Shown in pieces: positions 44,522 through 53,836 of a DNA stretch of 64,000 nt. The stretch's first letter is position 1. Every line of letters begins with the position of its first letter. Position numbers and translations under genes: made by a program. Where the stretch lies: the NCBI RefSeq assembly GCF_000716335.1, contig NZ_JOBL01000100.1, positions 1 through 64,000 on the forward strand. The letters are read 5' to 3'. The notes under the pieces were generated by a model. That model had not been told where the DNA came from and did no database searches. It saw only the letters and a program-made list of their open reading frames with translations. The stretch comes from Streptomyces sp. NRRL S-118 (GTDB lineage: Bacteria > Actinomycetota > Actinomycetes > Streptomycetales > Streptomycetaceae).

Positions 44522-44819
44522 GACGGGGGCTCCGGCTCCGTGAACGGCGTTGCGAGCCATAGCGCCACGGTGGCACGGGAGGGGGCCGGGGTCGCGGCGG
44601 TGTACTGCGTCCGGGTGATTCTCCCCTGCCCCGGCGCCATGCGTCCGGACGGGTGCCGGCCCCGGTGCATGCGTCCGTTCTCACGGGTGCCCGCCTCCGG
44701 CGCCATGCGTCCGTCCGGACGGGTACCCGCCCCTGGTGCGGTGCCTGCCGGCGGGTGCCGGCGCCGGCACCGCCGTGCCTCCGCGCGGGAGCCGGCCCGC
44801 AGCCGAGCGTCCTCCGGAC

Positions 44820-44846
44820 GGACAGGGCCCCCGGCGGGCCCTATCC
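44820..44846 (-). terminator. Hairpin at the end of the active dipeptidase gene
   Basis: AGGGCCC (44824-44830) pairs with GGGCCCT (44836-44842), extended by GGA/TCC with one mismatch. It overlaps the dipeptidase stop codon and would end the purK-purE-dipeptidase transcript. Confidence 0.5.
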
Positions 44847-46031
44847 GTCCAGCGACTCCAGCGTGGCGTTGGAGGGTGCCCGGCCCGCGAGGCCGCGGGC
44901 GACCGACTCCGCGTCGCGCAGCACGCGCAGCGGGTTGGACCAGGTCAGCATGGCGATGTCGGTACGGGACCACTTGCGGGACAGGAGCTCCGCGACCAGG
45001 TTCGGGTACGCCGAGACGTCCGACAGGTCCGACGGCGTGAAGGCTGTGCCGTCGAAGTCGCCGCCGATGCCGATGTGGGCGATGCCCGCCACCTCCCGCA
45101 TGTGGTCCAGGTGGTCGGCGACCGTGGCGGCGGTGGCGACCGGGCGGGGGTCGGCGTCCTCGAACGCCTCGTGGACGCGCATCGCCTCCGGCGTCGTGTC
45201 CAGCGGGTGGAAGCCGTGCGCCCGCATGTTGTCGTCGGCGCGCCGCGTCCACTCCACCGCTGCGGGGAGGACGAACTTCGGCACGAACGTGGCCATGGCC
45301 ACGCCACCGTTGGCGGGGAGCAGCGCGAGCACGTCGTCGGGGATGTTGCGCGGGTGGTCGCACACCGCGCGCGCCGAGGAATGGGAGAAGAGCACCGGCG
45401 CCTCGCCGGCCGCCAGGGCGTCGCGCATCGTCGTGTCGGCGACGTGCGAGAGGTCCACCAGCATGCCGAGGCGGTTCATCTCGCGGACGACCTCCCGGCC
45501 GAACGCCGACAGCCCGCCCACCCCCGGCTCGTCCGTCGCCGAGTCGGCCCACGCCACGTTGTCGTTGTGGGTGAGCGTCATGTAGCGGACCCCCAGGGCG
45601 TACAGGGCCCGCAGGGTGGCGAGGGAGTTGTTGATGGAGTGGCCGCCCTCGGCGCCCTTCAGGGAGGCGATGCGGCCGGCGGCCCGCGCGGCCTCCATGT
45701 CGTCGGCCGTCAGCGCGGGCGCGAGGTCGGCCGGGTAGCGGGCCAGGAGCTGGTCGACGCAGTCGATCTGCTCCAGCGTGGCGCTGACGGCATCGTCCCC
45801 GGCCAGGTCGCTGCGCACGTACACCGACCAGAACTGCGCCCCGACGCCGCCGGCCCGCAGCCGCGGGATGTCGGTGTGGAGCCGGCCGGCCTGGTCCGCC
45901 GCGATGTCGAGGCGGTCCAGGTCGTAGCGGGCCTGCTGGCGCAGGGCCCACGGCAGGTCGTTGTGGCCGTCCACCACGGGGAAGTCCGCGAGGAGGTCGC
46001 GCGCCTCCGCGAGGAGGTCCCCGGCCGTCAC
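44841..46031 (-). CDS. Membrane dipeptidase (M19 renal-dipeptidase family)
   Basis: 396 residues from a GTG that overlaps the purE stop by 4 bp. All metal and catalytic motifs are present: [12 protein letters not shown] (H23, D25), [15 protein letters not shown] (bridging Glu), [15 protein letters not shown] (two His) and GIGGDFDGT (catalytic Asp). These binuclear zinc enzymes cleave dipeptides, including those with D-residues and dehydro-residues. Overlap with purE means it is coexpressed with purine synthesis, a layout that seems constant in Streptomyces but has no obvious metabolic explanation. The degenerate paralogue lies just downstream. Confidence 0.93.
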   Translation of the reverse strand: MTAGDLLAEARDLLADFPVVDGHNDLPWALRQQARYDLDRLDIAADQAGRLHTDIPRLRAGGVGAQFWSVYVRSDLAGDDAVSATLEQIDCVDQLLARYPADLAPALTADDMEAARAAGRIASLKGAEGGHSINNSLATLRALYALGVRYMTLTHNDNVAWADSATDEPGVGGLSAFGREVVREMNRLGMLVDLSHVADTTMRDALAAGEAPVLFSHSSARAVCDHPRNIPDDVLALLPANGGVAMATFVPKFVLPAAVEWTRRADDNMRAHGFHPLDTTPEAMRVHEAFEDADPRPVATAATVADHLDHMREVAGIAHIGIGGDFDGTAFTPSDLSDVSAYPNLVAELLSRKWSRTDIAMLTWSNPLRVLRDAESVARGLAGRAPSNATLESLDG

Positions 46032-46537
46032 TTGCCGACCTTCGAGCGCAGGCGCCTGCCCTTCTCCGTCGCCTGGTCGTTGAGCTCCTGCTGGAACTCG
46101 GTCATGCGGGACAGCAGCTCGGGGTCGGAGCTCGCCAGGATGCGGGCGGCCAGCAGGCCCGCGTTGCGTGCGCCGCCGACCGACACCGTGGCCACCGGGA
46201 CGCCCGCCGGCATCTGCACGATGGACAGCAGGGAGTCCATGCCGTCGAGGTACTTCAGCGGGACGGGGACGCCGATCACCGGCAGCGGGGTGACGGAGGC
46301 GAGCATGCCCGGCAGGTGGGCCGCGCCGCCGGCGCCCGCGATGATCGCCTTCAGCCCGCGGTCCGCCGCGCGCTCGCCGTACGCGATCATCTCGCGCGGC
46401 ATCCGGTGCGCGGAGACGACGTCGACCTCGTACGGGATCTCGAACTCGTCGAGGGCCGCGGCGGCGGCCTCCATGACGGGCCAGTCCGAGTCGGAGCCCA
46501 TGACGATGCCGACGACGGGTCCGGGTGCGTTACTCAA
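46028..46537 (-). CDS. purE: N5-carboxyaminoimidazole ribonucleotide mutase
   Basis: 169 residues from a TTG start that overlaps the purK end by 8 bp. It moves the carboxyl group from N5-CAIR to C4, giving CAIR in purine synthesis. Clear PurE motifs: [44 protein letters not shown] and [20 protein letters not shown]. The His of SAHR is the catalytic His. It is a small cytoplasmic octameric enzyme that works directly after PurK. TTG starts are rare; here the overlap with purK explains the weak start through translational coupling. Confidence 0.96.
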   Translation of the reverse strand: MSNAPGPVVGIVMGSDSDWPVMEAAAAALDEFEIPYEVDVVSAHRMPREMIAYGERAADRGLKAIIAGAGGAAHLPGMLASVTPLPVIGVPVPLKYLDGMDSLLSIVQMPAGVPVATVSVGGARNAGLLAARILASSDPELLSRMTEFQQELNDQATEKGRRLRSKVGK

Positions 46538-47669
46538 CGATCGTTCCTCGCAGGTAGTCGGCGGCGTGGCGGGCGCGCTCCAGCACCTCGTCCAGGTCGT
46601 CGCCGTAGGTGTTGACGTGCCCCACCTTGCGGCCGGGCTTCACGTCCTTGCCGTACATATGGATCTTCAGCTGCGGGTCGCGGGCCATGCAATGCAGGTA
46701 CGCCTGGTACATGTCCGGGAAGTCGCCGCCCAGCACGTTGCACATGACGGTCCACGTCGCACGCGGGCGCGGGTCGCCGAGCGGCAGGTCGAGCACGGCG
46801 CGGACGTGGTTGGCGAACTGCGAGGTGACCGCGCCGTCCTGGCTCCAGTGGCCGGAGTTGTGCGGGCGCATGGCGAGCTCGTTGACGAGGATGCGGCCGT
46901 CGGCCGTCTCGAAGAGCTCGACGGCCAGGTGTCCGACGACGCCCAACTCCTGGGCGATGCGCAGCGCGAGCTCCTGCGCCTGCCCGGCCAGCTCCGCCGG
47001 CAGGCCGGGCGCCGGGGCGATCACGGTGTCGCAGACGCCGTCGACCTGCCGCGACTCGACCACGGGGTACGCCACGGCCTGGCCGTGCGGCGAGCGGACG
47101 ATGTTCGCCGCCAGCTCGCGGACGAAGTCGACCTTCTCCTCCGCGAGAACCGGCACGCCCGCCCGGAAGGGGTCGTGGGCGTCGGCCTCGGAGCGGACCA
47201 CCCACACGCCCTTGCCGTCGTACCCGCCGCGCACCGTCTTGAGGACCACGGGGAAGCCCCCGGCCTCGGCCGCGAAGGCCGACACGTCGGCCGGGTCGGC
47301 CACGATGCGGTGGCGCGGGCACGGCGCGCCGATCGCGTCGAGCTTCGCGCGCATCACGCCCTTGTCCTGGGCGTGCACCAATGCGTCGGGCCCCGGGCGG
47401 ACGGGAATGCCGTCCGCCTCCAGGGCCCGTAGGTGCTCGGTCGGTACGTGCTCGTGATCGAAGGTGATCACGTCGCAACCGCGCGCGAACTCACGCAGCG
47501 TGTCCAGGTCGCGGTAGTCGCCGATGACGACGTCGCTCACGACCTGCGCCGCGGAGTCCTGGGGGGAATCGCTGAGGAGCTTGAATCTGATGCCGAGGGG
47601 GATGCCCGCCTCGTGGGTCATACGGGCCAGCTGTCCGCCGCCCACCATGCCTACTACCGGGAACGTCAC
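46530..47669 (-). CDS. purK: 5-(carboxyamino)imidazole ribonucleotide synthase
   Basis: 379 residues from the GTG giving [17 protein letters not shown]; an ATG seven codons in is the other possible start. An ATP-grasp enzyme that uses ATP and bicarbonate to carboxylate AIR to N5-CAIR. Motifs: [15 protein letters not shown] (AIR-binding start), [15 protein letters not shown] (ATP-grasp loop), [27 protein letters not shown] and GHVNTYGDD. It is followed immediately by purE and dipeptidase genes, so these three form an operon. Divergent from GtrA across 160 bp. Confidence 0.95.
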   Translation of the reverse strand: MTFPVVGMVGGGQLARMTHEAGIPLGIRFKLLSDSPQDSAAQVVSDVVIGDYRDLDTLREFARGCDVITFDHEHVPTEHLRALEADGIPVRPGPDALVHAQDKGVMRAKLDAIGAPCPRHRIVADPADVSAFAAEAGGFPVVLKTVRGGYDGKGVWVVRSEADAHDPFRAGVPVLAEEKVDFVRELAANIVRSPHGQAVAYPVVESRQVDGVCDTVIAPAPGLPAELAGQAQELALRIAQELGVVGHLAVELFETADGRILVNELAMRPHNSGHWSQDGAVTSQFANHVRAVLDLPLGDPRPRATWTVMCNVLGGDFPDMYQAYLHCMARDPQLKIHMYGKDVKPGRKVGHVNTYGDDLDEVLERARHAADYLRGTIVE

Positions 47670-47829
47670 CCTCTTAGGGTATCCGGCCCCGCGCGTCGCC
47701 CCACGCGCCCGGGGTCGGGGCGGAAGGGAGCCTTCCGCGGGAGCGGGCGGCGTGCCCGCGCGGGCCGTGCGGCGGGTGGTTAGCATGGCTTGGTTGACCC
47801 ATTCGACCGGACGGGGCTGAAAGATCACC

Positions 47830-48375
47830 ATGAGTGAACGGGGCGCACTTCGGGTGCGACTGGAGCAGCTCCTCCGCGAGATCGCGAAATTCGGTCTCGT
47901 CGGCGGTCTCGGCCTGCTCGTCAACATGGCGGTCTTCAACCTCGTGCGCCACACCACCGAGATCCCGGTGGTACGGGCCAGCCTGGTGGCCACGGTCGTC
48001 GCCATCGTCTTCAACTACGTGGGCTTCCGCTACTTCACGTACCGGGACCGCGACAAGAGCGGCCGGACGCGCGAGCTGACGCTGTTCCTGCTGTTCAGCC
48101 TGGTCGGGCTGATCATCGAGAACGGTCTGCTGTACGTCGCGACCTACGGCTTCGGCTGGGACAGCCCGCTGCAGAGCAACTTCTTCAAGTTCTTCGGGAT
48201 CGGCGTCGCGACCCTGTTCCGCTTCTGGTCGTACCGCACGTGGGTGTTCCGTGCGCTGCCGGAGCGCGAGAGCGCCACGCCGCCGTCCGGGCAGCCGGCC
48301 GCCGAATCGTTCCTGGAGCAGCGCCGGCACCGGGACGCGCGCACCGGCGATCCGGTCGGCCCGCGCGGGCGCTAG
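47830..48375 (+). CDS. GtrA family membrane protein
   Basis: 181 residues from the ATG (MSERGALRVRLEQLLREIAK). Four transmembrane helices typical of GtrA/DPMS-associated proteins: FGLVGGLGLLVNMAVFNLV, ASLVATVVAIVFNYVGFRYF, ELTLFLLFSLVGLIIENGLL and FFGIGVATLFRFWSYRTWVF. The C-terminus is charged. GtrA proteins are thought to flip or help present polyprenyl-phosphate-linked sugars for glycosylation. The same gene follows purK in mycobacteria. Convergent with the histidine kinase (9 bp). Confidence 0.92.
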   Translation: MSERGALRVRLEQLLREIAKFGLVGGLGLLVNMAVFNLVRHTTEIPVVRASLVATVVAIVFNYVGFRYFTYRDRDKSGRTRELTLFLLFSLVGLIIENGLLYVATYGFGWDSPLQSNFFKFFGIGVATLFRFWSYRTWVFRALPERESATPPSGQPAAESFLEQRRHRDARTGDPVGPRGR

Positions 48376-48384
48376 GCGCGCGGC

Positions 48385-49662
48385 TCAGCGGACGGTCGGC
48401 GGGGGGTCCGCGTCCTTGGTGTTGCGGCTGCGCACCTCGCGGCTGAGGAACAGCGCGAACACCGGCGGCTGCTGCTGGAGCAGCTCCAGGCGCCCGCCGT
48501 CCGCCTCCGCCAGGTCGCGGGCCACGGCGAGGCCGATGCCCGTCGAGTTGCGGCCGCTGATGGTCCGCTCGAAGATGCGCGCGCCGAGGTCCGCCGGGAC
48601 GCCCGGCCCCTCGTCGGTCACCTCCACGACGGCCTGGTTGCCGGTGACGCGGGTGCGCAGGGCGACCGTGCCGCCGCCGTGCATGAGCGAGTTCTCGATC
48701 AGCGCGGCCAGCACCTGGGCGACCGCGCCGGGGGTGCCCACCGCCCGCATGCCGACCTTGCCGGAGCGGACGATCGCCCGCCCCGCGCTGCGGTAGGCCG
48801 GCCGCCACTCCTCGATCTGCTGCTTGACGACCTCGTCGAGATCGAAGGCGATCGCCGACCCGGTGCGCGGGTCGCGGCTGTTGGTCAGCAGCCGCTGGAC
48901 CACGTCCGTCAGCCGCTCCACCTGGGTGAGGGCGATCTGGGCCTCCTCCTTGACCGTCGTCAGGTCGTCGGTCACGGAGATCTCCTCCAGCCGCATGGAC
49001 AGCGCGGTCAGCGGTGTGCGCAGCTGGTGCGAGGCGTCGGCGGCCAGCCGCCGCTCGGCGGTCAGCATGCGGGCGATCCGCTCGGCGGAGGCGTCGAGCA
49101 CGTCCGCGACCCGGTCGAGCTCGGGGACCCCGTAGCGCCGGTGGCGCGGCCGCGGATCGCCGGAGCCGAGGCGCTCGGCGGTCTCGGCGAGGTCGGTCAG
49201 CGGCGACGCGAGCCGGTTGGCCTGCCGTACGGCGAGGAGGACCGCGGCCACCACGGCCAGCAGCGCCACCGCGGCGATGATCAGCAGGGTCCGGCCGACC
49301 TCGGCGGTCACGGCCGAGCGCGGTTCCTCCACGGTGACGGTCTCGCCGCGCCCGCCCTCCGCGGTGCCCCGGATGACGCTCCCCTCGGGGCGCTTGCCGA
49401 TCTCGATGGGGGCACGGCCGGGGATGCGGATCACCGCGTACCGCTTGGCGCCGCTCTGCTCGGCGAGGATGTCCGGGTTCACCGGCTCCCCGCCGATCAG
49501 CCGGCTCTCCACGATGCTGATGAGGCTCACCGCCTCGGAGTCCACGCTCTCCTGGGCGCTGCTGCTGATGGTGCGGGTCTCCACGATGACGAGGGAGACG
49601 CCGAAGACGGCGATGACGACGAGCACCACCGCGAGCGTGGAGTTGATCAGTCGGCGGCGCAC
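48385..49662 (-). CDS. Sensor histidine kinase (two-component)
   Basis: 425 residues from a GTG. Two transmembrane helices (about 7-29 and 124-146) enclose an extracytoplasmic sensor of about 95 residues; a HAMP-like linker follows. The DHp domain has ADASHQLRTPLTALSM (phospho-acceptor H212). The ATPase has the N-box ALIENSLMHGG, the G1 box VTDEGPGVP and a G2-like STGIGLAVARDLAEADGG. It autophosphorylates and passes phosphate to the adjacent response regulator. The signal is unknown. It starts 9 bp after that gene and is cotranscribed with it. Confidence 0.93.
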   Translation of the reverse strand: MRRRLINSTLAVVLVVIAVFGVSLVIVETRTISSSAQESVDSEAVSLISIVESRLIGGEPVNPDILAEQSGAKRYAVIRIPGRAPIEIGKRPEGSVIRGTAEGGRGETVTVEEPRSAVTAEVGRTLLIIAAVALLAVVAAVLLAVRQANRLASPLTDLAETAERLGSGDPRPRHRRYGVPELDRVADVLDASAERIARMLTAERRLAADASHQLRTPLTALSMRLEEISVTDDLTTVKEEAQIALTQVERLTDVVQRLLTNSRDPRTGSAIAFDLDEVVKQQIEEWRPAYRSAGRAIVRSGKVGMRAVGTPGAVAQVLAALIENSLMHGGGTVALRTRVTGNQAVVEVTDEGPGVPADLGARIFERTISGRNSTGIGLAVARDLAEADGGRLELLQQQPPVFALFLSREVRSRNTKDADPPPTVR

Positions 49663-49671
49663 GGTGTTCCG

Positions 49672-50349
49672 CTAGCTCTTCTCGAAGCGGAAGCCCACAC
49701 CGCGGACGGTGGCGATGTAGCGGGGGTTGGCGGCGTCGTCGCCGAGCTTCTTGCGCAGCCAGGAGATGTGCATGTCGAGGGTCTTGGTGGAGGACCACCA
49801 GGTGGTGTCCCACACCTCGCGCATGAGCTGGTCGCGGGTGACGACCCGGCCGGCGTCCCGGACCAGGACCCGCAGCAGGTCGAACTCCTTGGCGGTGAGC
49901 TGGAGCTCCTCGTCGCCCATCCAGGCGCGGTGGGACTCGACGTCGATACGGACGCCGTGGGTGGCGGGCGCCGGGGCGGGCTCGGTGGAGCCGCGCCGCA
50001 GCAGGGCCCGGACCCGGGCGAGGAGCTCGGCGAGGCGGAACGGCTTGGTGACGTAGTCGTCGGCGCCGGCGTCCAGCCCGACAACGGTGTCGACCTCGTC
50101 GGCACGCGCGGTGAGCACCAGGATGGGCACCGTGTGTCCCTCGGCGCGCAGTCGCCGGGCGACCTCCAGCCCGTCCATGCCGGGCAGACCGAGGTCCAGC
50201 ACCACGAGGTCGACGCCGCCCTGCAGCCCGGTGTCGAGTGCGCTGGGTCCGTCCTCGCGCACCTCGACCTCGTACCCCTCCCGCCGCAGGGCGCGGGCCA
50301 GCGGTTCCGAGATGGATGCGTCGTCCTCGGCGAGCAGTACACGGGTCAT
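49672..50349 (-). CDS. OmpR/PhoB-family response regulator
   Basis: 225 residues from the ATG (MTRVLLAEDDASISEPLARA). Receiver domain (1-115): acidic pocket AEDD, phospho-acceptor D52 in VVLDLGLPGMDG, switch Thr in LVLTARAD and the Lys in DDYVTKPF. Winged-helix DNA-binding domain (about 128-225): ELQLTAKEFDLLRVLVRDAG, DMHISWLRKKLG, YIATVRGVGFRFE. It heads an operon with the kinase. Target genes cannot be seen. Confidence 0.95.
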   Translation of the reverse strand: MTRVLLAEDDASISEPLARALRREGYEVEVREDGPSALDTGLQGGVDLVVLDLGLPGMDGLEVARRLRAEGHTVPILVLTARADEVDTVVGLDAGADDYVTKPFRLAELLARVRALLRRGSTEPAPAPATHGVRIDVESHRAWMGDEELQLTAKEFDLLRVLVRDAGRVVTRDQLMREVWDTTWWSSTKTLDMHISWLRKKLGDDAANPRYIATVRGVGFRFEKS

Positions 50350-50848
50350 GGGGTGATGGTAGTCCGCGTGCCGTACGGGCCGGGCCGGGATCGACCGTTG
50401 ATCAAACTATGATCGTGCCCGCCTGGGAGTCACGGACCCCATCCCGCTTAACACCTTCGAATGTGGGCAGATGGTTCCTGCGACACCTGTGATCCATCTC
50501 TCAAGTCCTTCCATATGCCACAGTGTCGTGTCGTATGGTGGCGAGACGCCTGATGTACTGCTCCGGGGACCTTTGGCCCGCAAACAGCGCCAAGGGTCTC
50601 CTTTCTGCCCTGGACCGGCTCCGCCGGGCCCGGGACAGCGAATGACCTGTGGGCCGGGCCCCGTGGCGTGACGACACGTCCGGGGCATGGATCCCGGTGC
50701 GGTCCGATCCTTCGCCTCCGTGCGGGCCACGGGGGCGAACCCCTGTCCGGGCGTCGGGGTGGGTCGTCCCCGGGCCGGTGCCGGCCGCCCCCCACCGGGC
50801 GCGACACGCTCACGAAGCGCGGCGCGTCCCGAGCCAACAAGGATCGAC
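50350..50848. other. Regulatory gap upstream of the peptide transporter
   Basis: 499 bp with no gene, between the divergent response regulator and transporter. It is more AT-rich than usual between 50395 and 50545 (TTGATCAAACTATGATC near 50398; TTCCATATGCCACAGTG near 50508), where promoters are likely. Between 50610 and 50640 the CCGGCTCCGCCGGGCCCGGG sequence can fold into a GC-rich hairpin that may form part of a long leader. I cannot assign confident -35/-10 pairs. Confidence 0.5.
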
Positions 50849-52348
50849 ATGGCGTCCAGCCTGACGAGGGACCCGGCCAGTACCCCTGGCCTCGAGAAGA
50901 CGTTCCTCGGCCACCCCCGCGGTCTGGCCAACCTCTTCATGACCGAGATGTGGGAGCGCTACAGCTTCTACGGCATGCGGGCCCTGCTCGTGCTCTACCT
51001 GTCGGCCTCCGTGGCCAAGGGCGGTCTCGGCTTCGACACGGCCACCGCCGTCGCCATCTACTCCGTCTACAACGCGATGGTCTACCTGCTCGCCCTGCCG
51101 GGCGGCTGGTTCGGTGACCGCGTGTGGGGCGCGCGGAAGACCGTGGCGATCTCCGGCACGATCATCATGATCGGCCACTTCCTGCTGGCCCTGCCGATGG
51201 AGTTCTCGTTCTTCATCGGTCTGGCGTTCATCGCCGCCGGCTCCGGTCTGCTGAAGGCCAACATCTCGACGATGGTCGGCCACCTGTACCGGGACAAGAA
51301 CGACCCCCGCCGTGACGGTGGCTTCACGATCTTCTACATGGGCATCAACCTCGGTGCCTTCGTCGCCCCGCTGACCATCGGCTACGTGGGCCAGGAGATC
51401 AACTGGCACTACGGCTTCGCCATGGCCGGCATCGGCATGGCCATCGGCCTCGCCTTCTACTTCCTGGGCTTCCGCAACCTGGCCCCCGAGTCGAACCAGG
51501 TCCCGGCCCCGCTGTCGGACGCCGAGCGCGCCGGCATCATCAAGAAGGCGCTGATCTGGCTGGCCGTCGCGGCCGCCGCGTACGGCATCGTCGGCCTGAC
51601 CGGCGAGCTGAGCATCGACTGGGTGCTGTGGCCGCTGACCATCCTCGGCCTGGTGCTGCCCGCCTGGTACCTGATCCGCATCAAGCGCGACACCGACCTC
51701 GACCAGGTCGAGCGGTCCCGGATGTCGGCGTACGTCTGGTTCTTCGTCGCCGCCGCCGTCTTCTGGGGCATCTACGACCAGACCGGCTCGACCCTGAGCC
51801 TGTTCGCGGAGCACAACACCGCCGGCTCGCTGTTCGGGTTCTCCTTCCCGGCCAGCTGGTTCCAGTCGCTGAACCCGCTGTACGTGATGGCCCTGGCCCC
51901 GGTCTTCGCCTGGCTGTGGGTGGCCCTCGCCCGCCGCGGCAAGGAGCCGAGCACGCTGGTGAAGTTCACGCAGGGCCTGGTGCTGATCGGTGCCTCGTTC
52001 TTCGTGATGATGCTGGCCCAGGCCGCCTCCGCGGGCGACGTCAAGGTCACCCCGCTGTGGCTGTGCTCGGTCTACCTCATCCAGACCGTCGGTGAGCTCA
52101 CCCTCTCGCCGGTCGGCCTGTCGCTGACGACGAAGCTGGCCCCGGCCAAGTACGCCTCGCAGATGATGGGCGTCTGGTTCCTGGCCGTCACCGCCGGCGA
52201 CTCGGTCATCGCCCTGCTCCAGCTGATGGGCGCGCCGACCGACACCACGTGGTGGTTCGCCAGCCAGGGCGCACTCGCGGTCCTCGCCGGTGTGGCGATC
52301 TTCATGTACCGCAAGAAGGTGCAGCCCCTCATGGGCGGCGTGCACTGA
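50849..52348 (+). CDS. POT/PTR-family proton-dependent peptide transporter
   Basis: 499 residues from the ATG (MASSLTRDPASTPGLEK) with AAGGA six bases upstream. The POT signature ExxERxxxYG is EMWERYSFYGMRALL (E33, E36, R37). Fourteen or so hydrophobic segments follow, including GGWFGDRVWGARKTVAISG (the major-facilitator loop) and FTIFYMGINLGAFVAPLTIGY, a POT hallmark. It imports di- and tripeptides with protons. The tract PVGLSLTTKLAPAKYASQMMG is another family signature. Monocistronic, followed by a strong terminator. Confidence 0.95.
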   Translation: MASSLTRDPASTPGLEKTFLGHPRGLANLFMTEMWERYSFYGMRALLVLYLSASVAKGGLGFDTATAVAIYSVYNAMVYLLALPGGWFGDRVWGARKTVAISGTIIMIGHFLLALPMEFSFFIGLAFIAAGSGLLKANISTMVGHLYRDKNDPRRDGGFTIFYMGINLGAFVAPLTIGYVGQEINWHYGFAMAGIGMAIGLAFYFLGFRNLAPESNQVPAPLSDAERAGIIKKALIWLAVAAAAYGIVGLTGELSIDWVLWPLTILGLVLPAWYLIRIKRDTDLDQVERSRMSAYVWFFVAAAVFWGIYDQTGSTLSLFAEHNTAGSLFGFSFPASWFQSLNPLYVMALAPVFAWLWVALARRGKEPSTLVKFTQGLVLIGASFFVMMLAQAASAGDVKVTPLWLCSVYLIQTVGELTLSPVGLSLTTKLAPAKYASQMMGVWFLAVTAGDSVIALLQLMGAPTDTTWWFASQGALAVLAGVAIFMYRKKVQPLMGGVH

Positions 52349-52382
52349 CCCGTCCCCCCGCGGGACATCCCCTCACGGGGAG

Positions 52383-52416
52383 GGCCGCCGTACCGGATCC
52401 GTCCGGTACGGCGGCC
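52383..52416. terminator. Strong hairpin terminator between convergent genes
   Basis: A perfect 15-bp stem (52383-52397 with 52402-52416) and a 4-nt loop lie between the stop of the transporter and the stop of the convergent LAETG surface protein, followed by TTCGCCGTT. It can serve both directions. Confidence 0.85.
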
Positions 52417-52444
52417 TTCGCCGTTCCGCCGCGCACGGCCGCCG

Positions 52445-53836
52445 TCAGCGGCGCAGCAGCCGCCACGGCGTGAAGGTGAACACCGCGCCGCCCAGCAGGA
52501 TGACCGTGCCCGCGGCCAGGGCGAGGGCACGCAGCGCGCCCCGGTCCTCCGCGCCGGTCTCGGCGAGCCCGCCGCCGGACGTGGAGCTCCCGCCGGTGGC
52601 CGGGCCCGCGGAGCCCGTGCCGCCGGAGCTCGTGCCGCCCGAGGCGCCGCCCGGCTGGGCGGTGGTGTCCAGTTCCAGGGAGACCTGGACGTTCGGGGGC
52701 GGGGTGCAGGTCGTCGTCGTACCGAGCGCCTCGACCGTGAGGACCCCCGGGCTCAGGGTGGCCCGGCCCGTGGCGCCCGGCCTGTAGGTGCCGGTCAGGT
52801 CCGGTATCCCGATCGGGCTGCCGGCCCTGATGGGCTCCTTGTTGGCGGGACCCTCGACGTGGACGGTGCCCTTGTCCGCGCCGCCGAGCGCCACCTCCAT
52901 GGACGGCTTCACGGAGCCGGCGGGGATGTCGGCGGGGCTGTCCATGACCGACCGGGAGAAGGTCACGGTGAGGGCGTAGCCCCCGCCGCTCCTCCGGGCG
53001 TCGATCCGCACGGGGGAGGTGGCCTGCTTGTCCCCGATGGGCGTCTTGCAGGCGTACGGGACGCTGACCTCCTTGCCCGGGTACGCGGCCGGGCCGCCGT
53101 CCCCGCCGCCGGTCGTACCGCCGGAGCCCGAACCGCCGGAGGTCGCGCCGCCCGTCGCCGTACCGCCGGAGGACGTGCCACCCGAGGACGTGCCGCCCGT
53201 CGCCGTACCGCCGGAGGACGTGCCACCCGAGGACGTGCCGCCGGACGCCGTACCGCCCGAGGACGTGCCGCCCGTCGGCGGGGGGTCGCCGGCCTCCGTG
53301 ACCTTGATCGTGTGGGCGGGGCGGACCGTTACCTCCGGCGCGCACGTCGTGTCCGTGGACAGCGGCTTCGAGACGTTGATGGTGTACGGGCCCGGGGTCA
53401 GCGTGATCTCCCCCGGCCGGGTCAGCTTCAGCCTGCCCGTCATGTCGGGCAGCACCATCGGGCTGTTCCGCGGGATCGGCGGGTTCTGCCGCGGCCCCGC
53501 CATCGCCAGGTCCGCGGTCCACGCGCCCGTCACCCGGACCGTTCCCGCCGGCTTGACGGTGTCCTTCTCCAGGTCGAGGACGCCGGGGTTCCGGGACGCC
53601 GCCTCGACGGTTCTCCACACCACCTCGACCTCGTCGCCGACCTTCGCCTGCGCCGGCGCGGTGATCAGCACCTTGGTGGTGCCCCGCACCGGGGGCAGCC
53701 CCGAGATGGGCGGCGGGACGCACTCCGTGGCGTACGACACCTCGGCCGCCTGCGCGGGACCCGCGGCCAGCAGGATCCCCGCACCGCCGAGCATCAGCGC
53801 GGCCCCGGCCGCGCTCATCCTCCGTTGCGTGCTCAC
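52445..53836 (-). CDS. Sortase-anchored surface protein with LAETG signal
   Basis: 463 residues from the GTG giving MSTQRRMSAAGAALMLGG, which overlaps the upstream gene by 4 bp (GTGA). Signal peptide about 1-33. Two beta-rich modules with Cys pairs follow (about 35-190 and 255-400), separated by a spacer of GGTSSGG-type repeats (about 190-250). The C-terminus has LAETG (424-428), a hydrophobic helix and Arg-Arg: a sortase signal of the LAXTG class used by Streptomyces class E sortases. The second module is paralogous to the LPRTG protein at 55732. No catalytic motif. It lies last in the surface operon. Confidence 0.87.
   Translation of the reverse strand: MSTQRRMSAAGAALMLGGAGILLAAGPAQAAEVSYATECVPPPISGLPPVRGTTKVLITAPAQAKVGDEVEVVWRTVEAASRNPGVLDLEKDTVKPAGTVRVTGAWTADLAMAGPRQNPPIPRNSPMVLPDMTGRLKLTRPGEITLTPGPYTINVSKPLSTDTTCAPEVTVRPAHTIKVTEAGDPPPTGGTSSGGTASGGTSSGGTSSGGTATGGTSSGGTSSGGTATGGATSGGSGSGGTTGGGDGGPAAYPGKEVSVPYACKTPIGDKQATSPVRIDARRSGGGYALTVTFSRSVMDSPADIPAGSVKPSMEVALGGADKGTVHVEGPANKEPIRAGSPIGIPDLTGTYRPGATGRATLSPGVLTVEALGTTTTCTPPPNVQVSLELDTTAQPGGASGGTSSGGTGSAGPATGGSSTSGGGLAETGAEDRGALRALALAAGTVILLGGAVFTFTPWRLLRR
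53151..53270 (-). repeat. 45-bp tandem repeats coding the GGTSSGGT spacer
   Basis: Two almost exact 45-bp copies start at 53151 and 53196; degenerate copies continue to about 53270. They encode repeats of Gly-Gly-Thr-Ser-Ser and variants. Copy-number change would lengthen or shorten the stalk between the two modules of the surface protein. Confidence 0.75.
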
